Translations under genes and position numbers: made by a program | Notes under the pieces: generated by a model | What the model saw: the letters and a program-made list of their open reading frames with translations, nothing else | Told to the model about the DNA's origin: nothing | Databases searched by the model: none | DNA from: Acidobacteriota bacterium | GTDB lineage: Bacteria > Acidobacteriota > UBA6911 > JACQSX01 | Direction: 5' to 3' | Assembly (NCBI GenBank): GCA_016199665.1 | Contig: JACQGG010000197.1 | Location: 1-7,366, forward strand | DNA: 7,366 nucleotides | Shown: positions 1 to 6,760 of the stretch, piece by piece | Layout of the letters: each line of letters begins with the position of its first letter | Numbering within the stretch: the stretch's first letter is position 1

Positions 1-1
1 C

Positions 2-325
2 TATTACATTCCGCCGCGATGGGTCCCCCGAGAATACCTCCGGCAGATGTTCGGCCCCGGCGTCGATCGCGCCATCGAACGTTACGACAACCCGGATCGC
101 GAGCTTTTGGCGGTGCTGCAGTTGTTCCGCCGCTCCAACCTCATTATCTTCCGCTATGAGCTCAAGGAAGGACCGCTGGTTTACGAAGGTTCGTATCGGG
201 GTAAGCCGGTCAAGATCTACAACGATACGGTGATCGCGTTCGGCAAGGACGGCAAGGAGCTTTTCCGGACTGCCGTGGAAGAACCCCTGCATGTGCGCGC
301 CTCCAAACATCAGAATTCGATCTGA
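2..325 (+). CDS. Type II DMSO reductase family iron-sulfur beta subunit, C-terminal part (partial)
   Basis: The reading frame is open from base 2 and ends at TGA 323-325, giving the last 107 residues of a longer protein. The segment begins YYIPPRWVPREYL and continues QMFGPGVDRAI, which I recognise as the C-terminal region of the NarH/EbdB/PcrB/DdhB-type electron-transfer subunit. That subunit carries four iron-sulfur clusters and passes electrons between the molybdenum alpha subunit and a heme or quinone partner. No cysteine occurs in the visible part, as expected, because the cluster ligands lie further upstream in this family. An internal ATG at 47 is not the start, since conserved family sequence precedes it. 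The chaperone gene follows after 115 nt, the usual B-then-D order. Nitrate, ethylbenzene, dimethylsulfide, selenate, chlorate and perchlorate enzymes all share this subunit type, so the substrate cannot be told from here. Confidence 0.85.
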   Translation, partial: YYIPPRWVPREYLRQMFGPGVDRAIERYDNPDRELLAVLQLFRRSNLIIFRYELKEGPLVYEGSYRGKPVKIYNDTVIAFGKDGKELFRTAVEEPLHVRASKHQNSI

Positions 326-423
326 TTGCGGATCTCAAAGGCGCATTGCAGAGCCGCCGCAACGGTGTCCGCAAGGGAGCAGACATCAGAGCCGGCGGGC
401 AGAAGTGAAGCAGGAACAAAAAC

Positions 424-429
424 AAGGAG
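424..429 (+). promoter_or_regulatory. Ribosome binding site of the chaperone gene
   Basis: AAGGAG lies 11 nt before ATG 441 and supports that start. The 115-nt gap after the beta subunit gene contains nothing else I can support: no convincing promoter, hairpin or small gene. Confidence 0.6.
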
Positions 430-440
430 CAACGTGACTT

Positions 441-1277
441 ATGACCCACCCGGACACAGAACCCGAACGCCGGCAGCAGTTGCGAGACGAAGCCGTGGGC
501 CGCAGCGTCCTTTACGGCTTCATGTCGCTGGCGCTGCATTCCCCTACGCCGGAAACTTATGCCCAGTTCTCCTCAGGGGATACCCCGCGGGTCTTGCGGG
601 AAGCCGCCTCAGTCATTGGCGATGCGACAGCGGCGCAGCAGCTCAAACCGGCGGTTCCATCCAGTGATGATAAAGCCATCGACATTGCTGCCCGTGTCAA
701 CGACTGGATCCAGACATTTCAGCCCCTGACCCTGGATCAACTGCTTGACTTCCAAGGGAAGCTCTTTGGACACACCGCAAGAGGTCTTGTCTGCCCGTAC
801 GAAACCGAATATGGACAGGAAGCGCTCTTCCAGCAGCCGCGCCAACTGGCGGCGATCACCGGTTTTTACCATGCCTTCGGGCTGGCGCCGCGCAACAGCG
901 AACGCGAGCGAGTGGATCATGTCAGTTGCGAGCTGGAATTTTTGGAATTTCTCTCACTTAAGGAAGCCTACGCTCTGGAAAGCGGAGACGGCGACATGCG
1001 GGCAGAGACCTGCAAGGCGACCCGACTCTTTCTAAAGGATCACGTGGGCCGTTTCGGGAGAGCGTTTGCGCGCTCGCTCCAGGAACAAGATTCCATGGGT
1101 TTCTTCGCCCGGCTGGGAGATCTTCTGTACGATTCCATCAGTTTGGAATGCCGGAGATTGCAGATAGAAGCAGGTCCCCCTTTGCTCCGGCTGCGCTCGG
1201 CCGAAGAAGACGGCGTCCCGATGGCCTGCGGCCAAGGATCAGAATCCGACCTGGTGCAATTGGAAGTTCCAGGATAG
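441..1277 (+). CDS. TorD/NarJ-type molybdoenzyme maturation chaperone
   Basis: This 278-residue cytoplasmic protein belongs to the TorD/DmsD/NarJ family, closest in character to the delta proteins of ethylbenzene dehydrogenase, perchlorate reductase and dimethylsulfide dehydrogenase clusters. These chaperones hold the alpha subunit until the molybdenum cofactor is inserted and, where relevant, until Tat export. Visible family marks are the early YGFMSLAL helix (residues 25-32), VCPYETEYG (117-125), GFYHAFGL (141-148), the RVDHVSCELEFL stretch (157-168) and FLKDHVGRFGRAFA (197-210). There is no signal peptide or membrane segment. The length is somewhat above the 200-250 residues common in the family, with a low-complexity C-terminal tail after about residue 245. 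ATG 441 is preceded by AAGGAG. The gene follows the beta subunit gene and is 16 nt ahead of the next gene, so all three are probably co-transcribed. Confidence 0.88.
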   Translation: MTHPDTEPERRQQLRDEAVGRSVLYGFMSLALHSPTPETYAQFSSGDTPRVLREAASVIGDATAAQQLKPAVPSSDDKAIDIAARVNDWIQTFQPLTLDQLLDFQGKLFGHTARGLVCPYETEYGQEALFQQPRQLAAITGFYHAFGLAPRNSERERVDHVSCELEFLEFLSLKEAYALESGDGDMRAETCKATRLFLKDHVGRFGRAFARSLQEQDSMGFFARLGDLLYDSISLECRRLQIEAGPPLLRLRSAEEDGVPMACGQGSESDLVQLEVPG

Positions 1278-1293
1278 GACCGCCCCTTTCAAT

Positions 1294-2271
1294 ATGACCG
1301 ATCCGGGTTCCCCTCTCCGCTTCTACATTGAATATGATGCCCAACTGGTCGAAGAGGCGGTGCTGGGGCGTGCTGAGGGCCATTCCGAGGAGGGTGCTTT
1401 TCGCAGAGCGCGCAACCGGATCTATCAGGTCAGCGACTGCGAGCGGCGGGAGAGGGAATTTCGCGACTTTCATGCGGAGTGGTTTGACCGGCTCAAGCTG
1501 GGACACCCCATTGCGGCGGCGCTGAACGAACAGCCATCATTGCGGCAACAGACACGCTTTTGCCGCATCCTCTGCGCCAAGTCGAGCAAGGAAGAAGGCG
1601 CCGATCTTCACCGGGCCCGCGGCGCCCAACCGGTGTCAGTCACCGGAGCAGACACGGTGATTCTGATAAAACTGAAACCGGAGACATTGCTGGATCCTCT
1701 AGGCCTTCGGACATTACTCCGACACGAACTGATGCACATTGCCGACATGCTGGATCCCGGCTTCGGTTACCAGCCCTTGCTGCCCCAATCGGAGGCGGGT
1801 CCTACCTATGACAGCCTGGTGCGCGAGCGGTACCGCGTCCTGTGGGATACGTGGATCGACGGCCGCCTGCTGCGTCGAGGGCGGCTGGGGGAAGCAATTC
1901 GCGAAAGGCGCCGGGTGGATTTTCTGACGACATTCCCCATGTGCGGTCAGGAAGCCGAAGAGAAATTCCGGCAGGTGTTCGATTCTGACTCGCAGACTCA
2001 CGCCGGTCTGATGGCGTTCGCTCTCGATCCGGGGATCGCGGGCGATCGTTCCCAAGCCGGCGCGCCGCGAGCCCAGCAGTGCCCCTTGTGTCGATTCCCC
2101 TCGTTCAATCTCATCGACGGCAGAGTTGATTTGTCGGCGGACGCGTTGGAAGAAATCGCATTGGATTTCCCAAACTGGCTGCCCGAACACGGGCTCTGCG
2201 GCCAGTGCGCGGATCTATACCGAGAACGTAAGACATCACGGGCCGCAGAGGCGGTGCTGCCCCGGATTTGA
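1294..2271 (+). CDS. Unrecognised protein with HELMH zincin-like motif and C-terminal CxxC/CxxC pair
   Basis: I do not recognise this 325-residue protein as a named family. It has no signal peptide or membrane segment and is rich in Arg and Glu. Residues 144-148 read HELMH, inside LLRHELMHIADMLDP, matching the HExxH metal-binding and catalytic motif of zinc metallopeptidases. Asp151, Asp154 or Asp189 (in DTWIDGRL) could be a third metal ligand, but none is certain. Near the C-terminus CPLC (263-266) and CGQC (302-305) could form a zinc ribbon or knuckle. A further CxxxC occurs at 90-94. ATG 1294 has only weak AGGA sequences upstream (about 1271-1279). It starts 16 nt after the chaperone gene, so a maturation or quality-control role for the molybdoenzyme is a reasonable guess. 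FdhE-like accessory proteins also carry CxxC pairs, but I see no further likeness. The stop lies 3 nt from the stop of the opposing CoA-transferase gene. Confidence 0.8.
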   Translation: MTDPGSPLRFYIEYDAQLVEEAVLGRAEGHSEEGAFRRARNRIYQVSDCERREREFRDFHAEWFDRLKLGHPIAAALNEQPSLRQQTRFCRILCAKSSKEEGADLHRARGAQPVSVTGADTVILIKLKPETLLDPLGLRTLLRHELMHIADMLDPGFGYQPLLPQSEAGPTYDSLVRERYRVLWDTWIDGRLLRRGRLGEAIRERRRVDFLTTFPMCGQEAEEKFRQVFDSDSQTHAGLMAFALDPGIAGDRSQAGAPRAQQCPLCRFPSFNLIDGRVDLSADALEEIALDFPNWLPEHGLCGQCADLYRERKTSRAAEAVLPRI

Positions 2272-2274
2272 TGC

Positions 2275-3495
2275 CTACGCCAGAACGCCTTCAGAGGAAA
2301 GCCGGTTTATCTCTTCCTTTGAAAGCCCGAGGATGTCACCAAAAACATACTCGTTGTGCTCGCCCATGAGGGGACAGGGGCGGCGAACCTCAGCAGGGGT
2401 TTCCGACAGCACGAAGGGAGGCCCTTCAAATGCGTAATGGCCGAACTCCCGGTGCGGCAACTCTTTCCATTGTTCCCGGTGCGCCAGTTGAGGACAGGAA
2501 AACAGATCCCCGACGGTTTGCACCACCCCGGCAGGCACACCGGCGGCCTGCAATTTCTCCATGACCTCCCGGGGCGCAAATGCCTCCGTCCACTGGCTGA
2601 TCGTCCGGTCCAATTCGTCCTCGTGCAACTTGCGCGCTTCAAACGTGGCAAACCGCGCATCGGCGGCCCACTCGGGATGTTCGACTGCCTTGCACAATGC
2701 CTCCCACTCCTGCCGGCTGAAGACGGAGATGGCGCACCAGGCATCGTTCCCCCTACAGCGATAGGCGCCGTGCGGCGCGGCTCGAGAATCCCGGTTTGCC
2801 TGGGGTCCCGGAACATGATTGTTGACCTGCAGATCGAGCAGGGCCGGAATAACGAATTGAACGCCCGACTCATACTGAGACAGATCAATGTACTGTCCTT
2901 TGCCGGTTCTGCGCCGGTAATCCAGGGCAGCCATAACCGCGACCAGCCCGAAGCCTACCGCAATAAAATCGACGTAAGGACCAAACAACAGCATGGGAGG
3001 TTCGCCGGCGCCGTAGCCGGTCAAGTGAGTGAAACCGCTCATCGAAGTCAACTGAGAACCAAAGCCACGCTGCTCGGCCCGGGGACCCGTCTGCCCCTGA
3101 TTACAGGAGCTGAGCATGATAATCCTTGGATTGACTTCTTTTAAAGACGGGTAACCCAGCCCCAGGCGCTCCACGACACCCGGCACGAAGTTCTCAATAA
3201 CCACATCGGAAACGGCCACAAGCTTCTTGGCCAATTCCACGGCGCGCGGATCTTTCAGATTCAGCGTCACGCCCAGCACATCGTTGTTGAAGATCGCAAA
3301 AGTTCCACCGCGCTCCAAGCCGGGACGATCATCTTTAAAAGGGGGATAGTGAAGCCGGAATCCATCGGGTCGGTGAACTGACTCAACCCGGATCACCTCG
3401 GCGCCGTGTTCGCCCATCTGTTTACCGATGACCGGACCCGCGGCAAACACGGCAAATTCCACCACACGAATTCCGGTCAACGCGCCGTTCTGCAT
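2275..3495 (-). CDS. Class III (CaiB/BaiF) CoA-transferase, subunit with catalytic Asp
   Basis: This 406-residue cytoplasmic protein is a complete class III CoA-transferase, the formyl-CoA transferase/CaiB/BbsEF fold. Such enzymes move CoA between carboxylic acids through an aspartyl-CoA thioester. Family marks, counted from ATG 3495, are GIRVVEFAVFAAGP near the N-terminus, HGAEVIRVE (residues 30-38), VTLNLKDPRA (76-85), VIENFVPGVVERLGLGY (99-115) and TGKGQYIDLSQYE (197-209). Asp176, in GPYVDFIAVG, sits 21 residues before the TGxGQ glycine, as does the catalytic Asp169 of formyl-CoA transferase. I chose ATG 3495 because AAGGGA lies 8 nt upstream. A longer version from TTG 3513 would start within that site. 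The gene lies 63 nt after the paralogous transferase gene in the same operon, so the two products probably form one heteromer. The acid substrate is not evident. Confidence 0.9.
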   Translation of the reverse strand: MQNGALTGIRVVEFAVFAAGPVIGKQMGEHGAEVIRVESVHRPDGFRLHYPPFKDDRPGLERGGTFAIFNNDVLGVTLNLKDPRAVELAKKLVAVSDVVIENFVPGVVERLGLGYPSLKEVNPRIIMLSSCNQGQTGPRAEQRGFGSQLTSMSGFTHLTGYGAGEPPMLLFGPYVDFIAVGFGLVAVMAALDYRRRTGKGQYIDLSQYESGVQFVIPALLDLQVNNHVPGPQANRDSRAAPHGAYRCRGNDAWCAISVFSRQEWEALCKAVEHPEWAADARFATFEARKLHEDELDRTISQWTEAFAPREVMEKLQAAGVPAGVVQTVGDLFSCPQLAHREQWKELPHREFGHYAFEGPPFVLSETPAEVRRPCPLMGEHNEYVFGDILGLSKEEINRLSSEGVLA

Positions 3496-3503
3496 CAGTC
3501 GTT

Positions 3504-3509
3504 TCCCTT
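3504..3509 (-). promoter_or_regulatory. Ribosome binding site deciding the start of the Asp-containing CoA-transferase
   Basis: On the minus strand AAGGGA lies 8 nt before ATG 3495. It supports that start over the in-frame TTG at 3513. A run of seven T lies just upstream (3512-3518), but no convincing stem precedes it, so I do not call a terminator. Confidence 0.5.
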
Positions 3510-3558
3510 GCAAAAAAACCAGAGGTTACCCACTCGCGCGAATTCGGTCAGCGAGCTG

Positions 3559-4836
3559 CTAGATTACTTTCTGAACCTGCAACTCGACCAGATCCAACTG
3601 GCTCAACCCAAGTTCTTCCCGGTAAACCTGGGCGTTATGCTCGCCGATGCGGGGTGCGGGCCGGACCGGACCGGCTTCGGCCTCCGAAAAAATGGCGAAG
3701 CCGCCGGGGAACTTCAGCGTGTGACCCAGCGAAGGGTCGTGAATCGAACGCCAGAAATTCCGCTCGCGCAGATGCGGATCCTCCATAATGTCGCGCGCAT
3801 CGGCGACGGGATATCCAAGCATGTTGCGCTTGAATCCCTGTTCGAGAAATTCGCTCTTGGTATAGCGGTGAAACAGCTCCGCCGTCGGCATCTCAATCTC
3901 GTCAATCTCCGCCTGGGTGGATTTCGCGATATCAAAGCGGCTCCAGTCCTTCTTCAAAAGGCTCTCGGTTGCCAGGCCCTCTTCCTTCAGCCACCCGACC
4001 AGGGCCTCGTTGGATCTTTGACCCGCCGCGCCCCCATAAATGATGAAATTAATGTATCCGTCCTTGCAGCGGTAGATGGCCCGCATGGTTGCGCCCGTCA
4101 TGCTGCGGCCAAATATCCGACAGCCGGTCCGCTGCGGAACAGTCCTGTTTGTCGACCAGAAAGCCGGGGCGTTGGCCAGGGCCCATAGCTGCCCGGCTTG
4201 CTGGGAAATGTCCACCTGCTGGCCGGAGCCGCTCAGCTCCCGGTGGTAATGGGCAATCAGAGCTCCGGCGGCCGCATACATTCCCGTCCACATCGAAGAC
4301 TGCGGCAGTGTCACTCTCAGCGGCGGCCTGTCCGGCTCTCCGACCAATGACAGCATGCCGCTCATGGCCATCGCGACCAGATCGCTGCCCTTGTAAGCAC
4401 GGTAAGGGCCGCTCTGCCCGAAGGGAGTAATCGAGACCAGCACCAGCCGCCGATGGAGCTCCCGCAGTTTTTGAAAGCCCAGGCCGAGCTCTTCCATCCT
4501 GCCGGGAGGGAACGTTTCGATAACGAAATCGGCCGAACAGACCAGCTTCTGGAACAGGTCCTGGCCGCGCGGATGCTCCAGGTTGAGGGTAATGCCCCGC
4601 TTATTGGTGTTGTAGCTGAGCCAGTAGAGGCTCTTGGAGGGATCCGGCCGGCCGGCGGGAAAAGGTCCGACCTTGCGGGCCGCATCGCCGCCCGGGGGTT
4701 CGATCTTGATTACGTCTGCTCCCAAATCGCCGAGGATCTTCCCGCACAGGAAACCTGACTCGTCAGACAGGTCCAACACGCGATAAGGAAAAAGCAGCCC
4801 CTGTCGGTCTCCCACGTTCTCAGCCGTCATTATCAT
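3559..4836 (-). CDS. Class III (CaiB/BaiF) CoA-transferase homologue lacking the catalytic Asp
   Basis: This 425-residue protein has the full-length class III CoA-transferase fold. Visible marks are YRVLDLSDESGFLCGKIL near the N-terminus, LGADVIKIEPPGGD (residues 38-51), ITLNLEHPRG (82-91), VIETFPPGRMEELGLGF (105-121) and SGSGQQVDISQQ (202-213). Aligned by eye on that glycine motif, the catalytic Asp position is Ser181 (in PQSSMW), so it probably cannot form the aspartyl-CoA intermediate alone. Heteromeric relatives such as BbsEF and SmtAB use two related polypeptides, so it is likely the partner of the gene 63 nt downstream. No frameshift or stop interrupts it, which argues for function rather than decay. 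ATG 4836 and ATG 4830 are both possible starts, and neither has a clear ribosome binding site. It follows the UbiD gene after 147 nt. Confidence 0.88.
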   Translation of the reverse strand: MIMTAENVGDRQGLLFPYRVLDLSDESGFLCGKILGDLGADVIKIEPPGGDAARKVGPFPAGRPDPSKSLYWLSYNTNKRGITLNLEHPRGQDLFQKLVCSADFVIETFPPGRMEELGLGFQKLRELHRRLVLVSITPFGQSGPYRAYKGSDLVAMAMSGMLSLVGEPDRPPLRVTLPQSSMWTGMYAAAGALIAHYHRELSGSGQQVDISQQAGQLWALANAPAFWSTNRTVPQRTGCRIFGRSMTGATMRAIYRCKDGYINFIIYGGAAGQRSNEALVGWLKEEGLATESLLKKDWSRFDIAKSTQAEIDEIEMPTAELFHRYTKSEFLEQGFKRNMLGYPVADARDIMEDPHLRERNFWRSIHDPSLGHTLKFPGGFAIFSEAEAGPVRPAPRIGEHNAQVYREELGLSQLDLVELQVQKVI

Positions 4837-4907
4837 TTAGGTGGAGAGTTCAACCGGGAAGTTCTCTTTCTTTGACGGGAACAGCGGCATCCCTGAGCCA
4901 GCGCTTT

Positions 4908-4948
4908 GGCGGAGGGGGAAATTTCTCAAACAAAATTTACCGCCCTCC
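4908..4948 (-). other. Imperfect inverted repeat after the UbiD gene
   Basis: Two AAATTT arms (4919-4924 and 4933-4938) sit in opposing G-rich and C-rich flanks and could form an imperfect stem with an 8-nt loop, about 40 nt past the UbiD stop codon. There is no following T run, so it is a poor intrinsic terminator. It may be an RNA-processing or stabilising hairpin. The rest of the 147-nt gap (4837-4983) shows no clear promoter. Confidence 0.25.
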
Positions 4949-4983
4949 TCCCGCGCGTCCCGTGACCCAGCGATGCGGCTGCG

Positions 4984-6552
4984 TTAGCGTCCGGTTCGGG
5001 CCAGCGACCTGACCCAACCCTCCATGAGCGACTTGGCCCGCTCGATCTCGGCCGGTTTGAACCATTTGTTCAGATCCACACGGTCCACCGGATAAACGGG
5101 TCGCTGGAAATCCGATTCGTAGCCGAACGGCATGGTGGCATCAATCCCCATGCCTCCCTCGAAACGGGTATTGGAGGCCGTCCACGCCTTGTCTCCTGCG
5201 GTAAGGCGCTCCTGGGGCATGAAAGTCTGCCCGACGCCGCCCGGGAGGGGATTCAGGATGTCCGTATGGGGGTTGACGCGGGTGGTGAGGCACCACATGA
5301 TATCGTCCATAGAGTAGATGTCAACATCCATATCCACGGCGATTGCCAGGCGCATCCCCTGGTTACAGGCAAGGATCGCCGCCAGGAAATTTCGCTGCCA
5401 CCCCTCTTCAATTTTGTTTCGCTTCTTGACCTGGATGATGCAGCCGCCCCAATCGGTCATACAATAGGGGATATTCACGTCCTGAACGATGCCGGGCTGC
5501 AGCCGCTCGCACAGTTCATAGATCGCCGACTCACGGACGGTGGTGTCGATGTTGTTGTCATCGAGCATGTGCACACCCAGCACATAGGAAATCGGCTTGT
5601 TCTTCCGCTGTGTGATGGCGCTAACGTGAAAAGTAGGCGCTTTGTACGCCTTGCCCATATACCCGGCCCACTCCGGGTGAAATGGGTACCTCCCCTGCAC
5701 GCCGGCTTTCTCCGACTCGGCTGTCTCATAGCGTTTGTCGCGCGGGTACAGCAGCCCTTCCACCACCAGTTCGCAGTCGGCCAGCGCCCATGCATCAACC
5801 GTGCGCGCTTTGACGATCCGAATTGGAAATCCCTGGACCGCGCCGGCGCACCCCAGTTCGTCCCATCCAGTCGGCAGGATCGCGTAGTCGAAGCCTCCGC
5901 CGGCCAGTAGAGTAGCGGCGGGCGGCACGCCAAAACACATGGTCAGCGGGATGGGCTTTTCATCATGGTAATGCTCGGTGATGATCTGCCACATGTGCGC
6001 CCCAGGCGCCGACTGGAACGTGCAGACGTTGCCCCAGCGGCAGGACATGCGGTTGTACCCAATGTGGCTCCCCCCATGAAAATAAGGCCCCACGACCACG
6101 CTGTTCCCGCTGCCGATGGTCCTTTCCGACTCCAGCGCCGTGTGTCGAATGGCGATCCCATACTTATTGACCTCCAGATCCTTGGTGAAGACTTCTTCCT
6201 GGGACGGCGCCTCACTCTGAGGCACTTCTTCCGGGGGAAGTGGATGCGTCAGGGCGCGGGCCAGCTTGCGCGTGCGCTCCTGCGGACTGTTCCAGCCGAA
6301 CATGCGGTCTATAATGTCCATCCTGCCGAACAGGTTTGTGATAATCCGCGAATTGGGATAACCTTTGACATTGTTGAACAAGATGGGAAGGCTTCCGTCC
6401 AACAGCTTCTGGATGCCCGTCACTTCCAGGTCAGGGTCGACCTCCACGTTCGATTCCAATAAGTACCCGTTGGCCTTCAGCCAGTCGAGCGAACTTCTCA
6501 GGTTGCTCAAAGTCGGATCGACTTTTTTCGTTGTTTCGATAATTGTAGCCAT
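4984..6552 (-). CDS. UbiD-family prenylated-FMN-dependent (de)carboxylase
   Basis: This 522-residue cytoplasmic protein belongs to the UbiD family, which uses prenylated FMN (made by UbiX, not in this window) to remove or add CO2 on aromatic or unsaturated acids. Relatives include phenylphosphate carboxylase subunits and the proposed anaerobic benzene and naphthalene carboxylases. Visible marks are SHIGYNRMSCRWG with Arg168 (the usual active-site Arg), GAHMW with His186 (metal ligand), CELVVEG (260-266), the DMDVDIYSMDDIMWCLTTR stretch (407-425), and GIDATMPFGYES (469-480). The usual EGPxxE active-site motif is replaced by QGRYPFHPE (286-294). Glu294 probably matches the second Glu, while the first appears as Gln286. 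ATG 6552 was chosen over TTG 6576 because AAGGAG lies 7 nt upstream. It is the first gene of an operon with two CoA-transferase genes. Direction and substrate cannot be told. Confidence 0.9.
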   Translation of the reverse strand: MATIIETTKKVDPTLSNLRSSLDWLKANGYLLESNVEVDPDLEVTGIQKLLDGSLPILFNNVKGYPNSRIITNLFGRMDIIDRMFGWNSPQERTRKLARALTHPLPPEEVPQSEAPSQEEVFTKDLEVNKYGIAIRHTALESERTIGSGNSVVVGPYFHGGSHIGYNRMSCRWGNVCTFQSAPGAHMWQIITEHYHDEKPIPLTMCFGVPPAATLLAGGGFDYAILPTGWDELGCAGAVQGFPIRIVKARTVDAWALADCELVVEGLLYPRDKRYETAESEKAGVQGRYPFHPEWAGYMGKAYKAPTFHVSAITQRKNKPISYVLGVHMLDDNNIDTTVRESAIYELCERLQPGIVQDVNIPYCMTDWGGCIIQVKKRNKIEEGWQRNFLAAILACNQGMRLAIAVDMDVDIYSMDDIMWCLTTRVNPHTDILNPLPGGVGQTFMPQERLTAGDKAWTASNTRFEGGMGIDATMPFGYESDFQRPVYPVDRVDLNKWFKPAEIERAKSLMEGWVRSLARTGR

Positions 6553-6559
6553 AGAATTT

Positions 6560-6565
6560 CTCCTT
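6560..6565 (-). promoter_or_regulatory. Ribosome binding site of the UbiD gene
   Basis: On the minus strand GGAAGGAG, with AAGGAG at 6565-6560, lies 7 nt before ATG 6552. It is the strongest ribosome binding site in the window and fixes the start there rather than at TTG 6576. Confidence 0.75.
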
Positions 6566-6578
6566 CCAAAACCCAATG

Positions 6579-6607
6579 CTTTTAATGGGTCGACAATTGA
6601 ATGTCAA
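6579..6607 (-). promoter_or_regulatory. Sigma70-type promoter of the UbiD/CoA-transferase operon
   Basis: On the minus strand a perfect -35 box TTGACA (6607-6602) is followed by a 17-nt spacer and TAAAAG (6584-6579), four of six bases of the -10 consensus. Transcription would start near 6571, leaving a leader of about 20 nt that contains the ribosome binding site. The stretch is AT-rich compared with the surrounding GC-rich DNA. GACA and TGTC in the -35 and spacer region form a small imperfect dyad (6607-6590) that might be an operator, but this is weak. Confidence 0.6.
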
Positions 6608-6672
6608 GAGTATTTATCCAGGGCGGCAGGCCAGGGTCATCCAAGTCGGGCCGAAAACTTCCGGAGGGGACA

Positions 6673-6711
6673 GGATGGGTCCTGCGCCTCGCGGGATGGG
6701 TCGTGCGCCTC
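6673..6711. repeat. Two-copy direct repeat, 21-nt period
   Basis: An 18-nt unit at 6673-6690 recurs at 6694-6711 with one mismatch (GGATGGGTC then C or G, then TGCGCCTC). The 21-nt period is two DNA helical turns, so both units face the same side of the helix. This suits a pair of protein-binding sites such as transposase or ParB-type sites. It lies between the UbiD promoter and the 3' end of the ParB-like gene. Confidence 0.65.
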
Positions 6712-6732
6712 CCGGCCCTCTCAAGGCCAGGG

Positions 6733-6759
6733 CTGTCTGGACGCTGCGGGGCGAGACAG
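6733..6759. repeat. Inverted repeat CTGTCT/AGACAG
   Basis: CTGTCT (6733-6738) and AGACAG (6754-6759) are perfect inverted copies separated by 15 nt. They lie between the direct repeat and the next hairpin, and could be part of a mobile-element end or a weak transcript hairpin. Confidence 0.35.
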
Positions 6760-6760
6760 T

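Noticed and set aside
326..667. Plus-strand open frame starting right after the beta subunit gene, considered as a missing small or gamma subunit
   Set aside because: It overlaps the chaperone gene out of frame for most of its length and has no signal peptide, heme motif or membrane segment.
2356..3144. Long plus-strand open frame (262 codons) opposite the Asp-containing CoA-transferase
   Set aside because: It is antisense to a clearly conserved CoA-transferase. Its translation shows no recognisable domain, and long shadow frames are common in GC-rich DNA.
3512..3518. Run of seven T (minus strand) between the CoA-transferase genes, considered as an intrinsic terminator
   Set aside because: No stable GC-rich stem sits directly before it, and the next gene's ribosome binding site follows at once.
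3406..4188. Long plus-strand open frame (260 codons) across both CoA-transferase genes
   Set aside because: It spans the gap between two real reverse-strand genes, has no family features and no ribosome binding site I could see.
5266..5910. Plus-strand open frame (214 codons) opposite the UbiD gene
   Set aside because: It is a shadow of the conserved UbiD coding sequence, with no recognisable protein features.
6585..6591. Third ATGGGTC near the UbiD promoter, considered as another unit of the 21-nt repeat
   Set aside because: Only 7 nt match, flanking bases differ, and the spacing to the other copies is about 90 nt, which could easily be chance.
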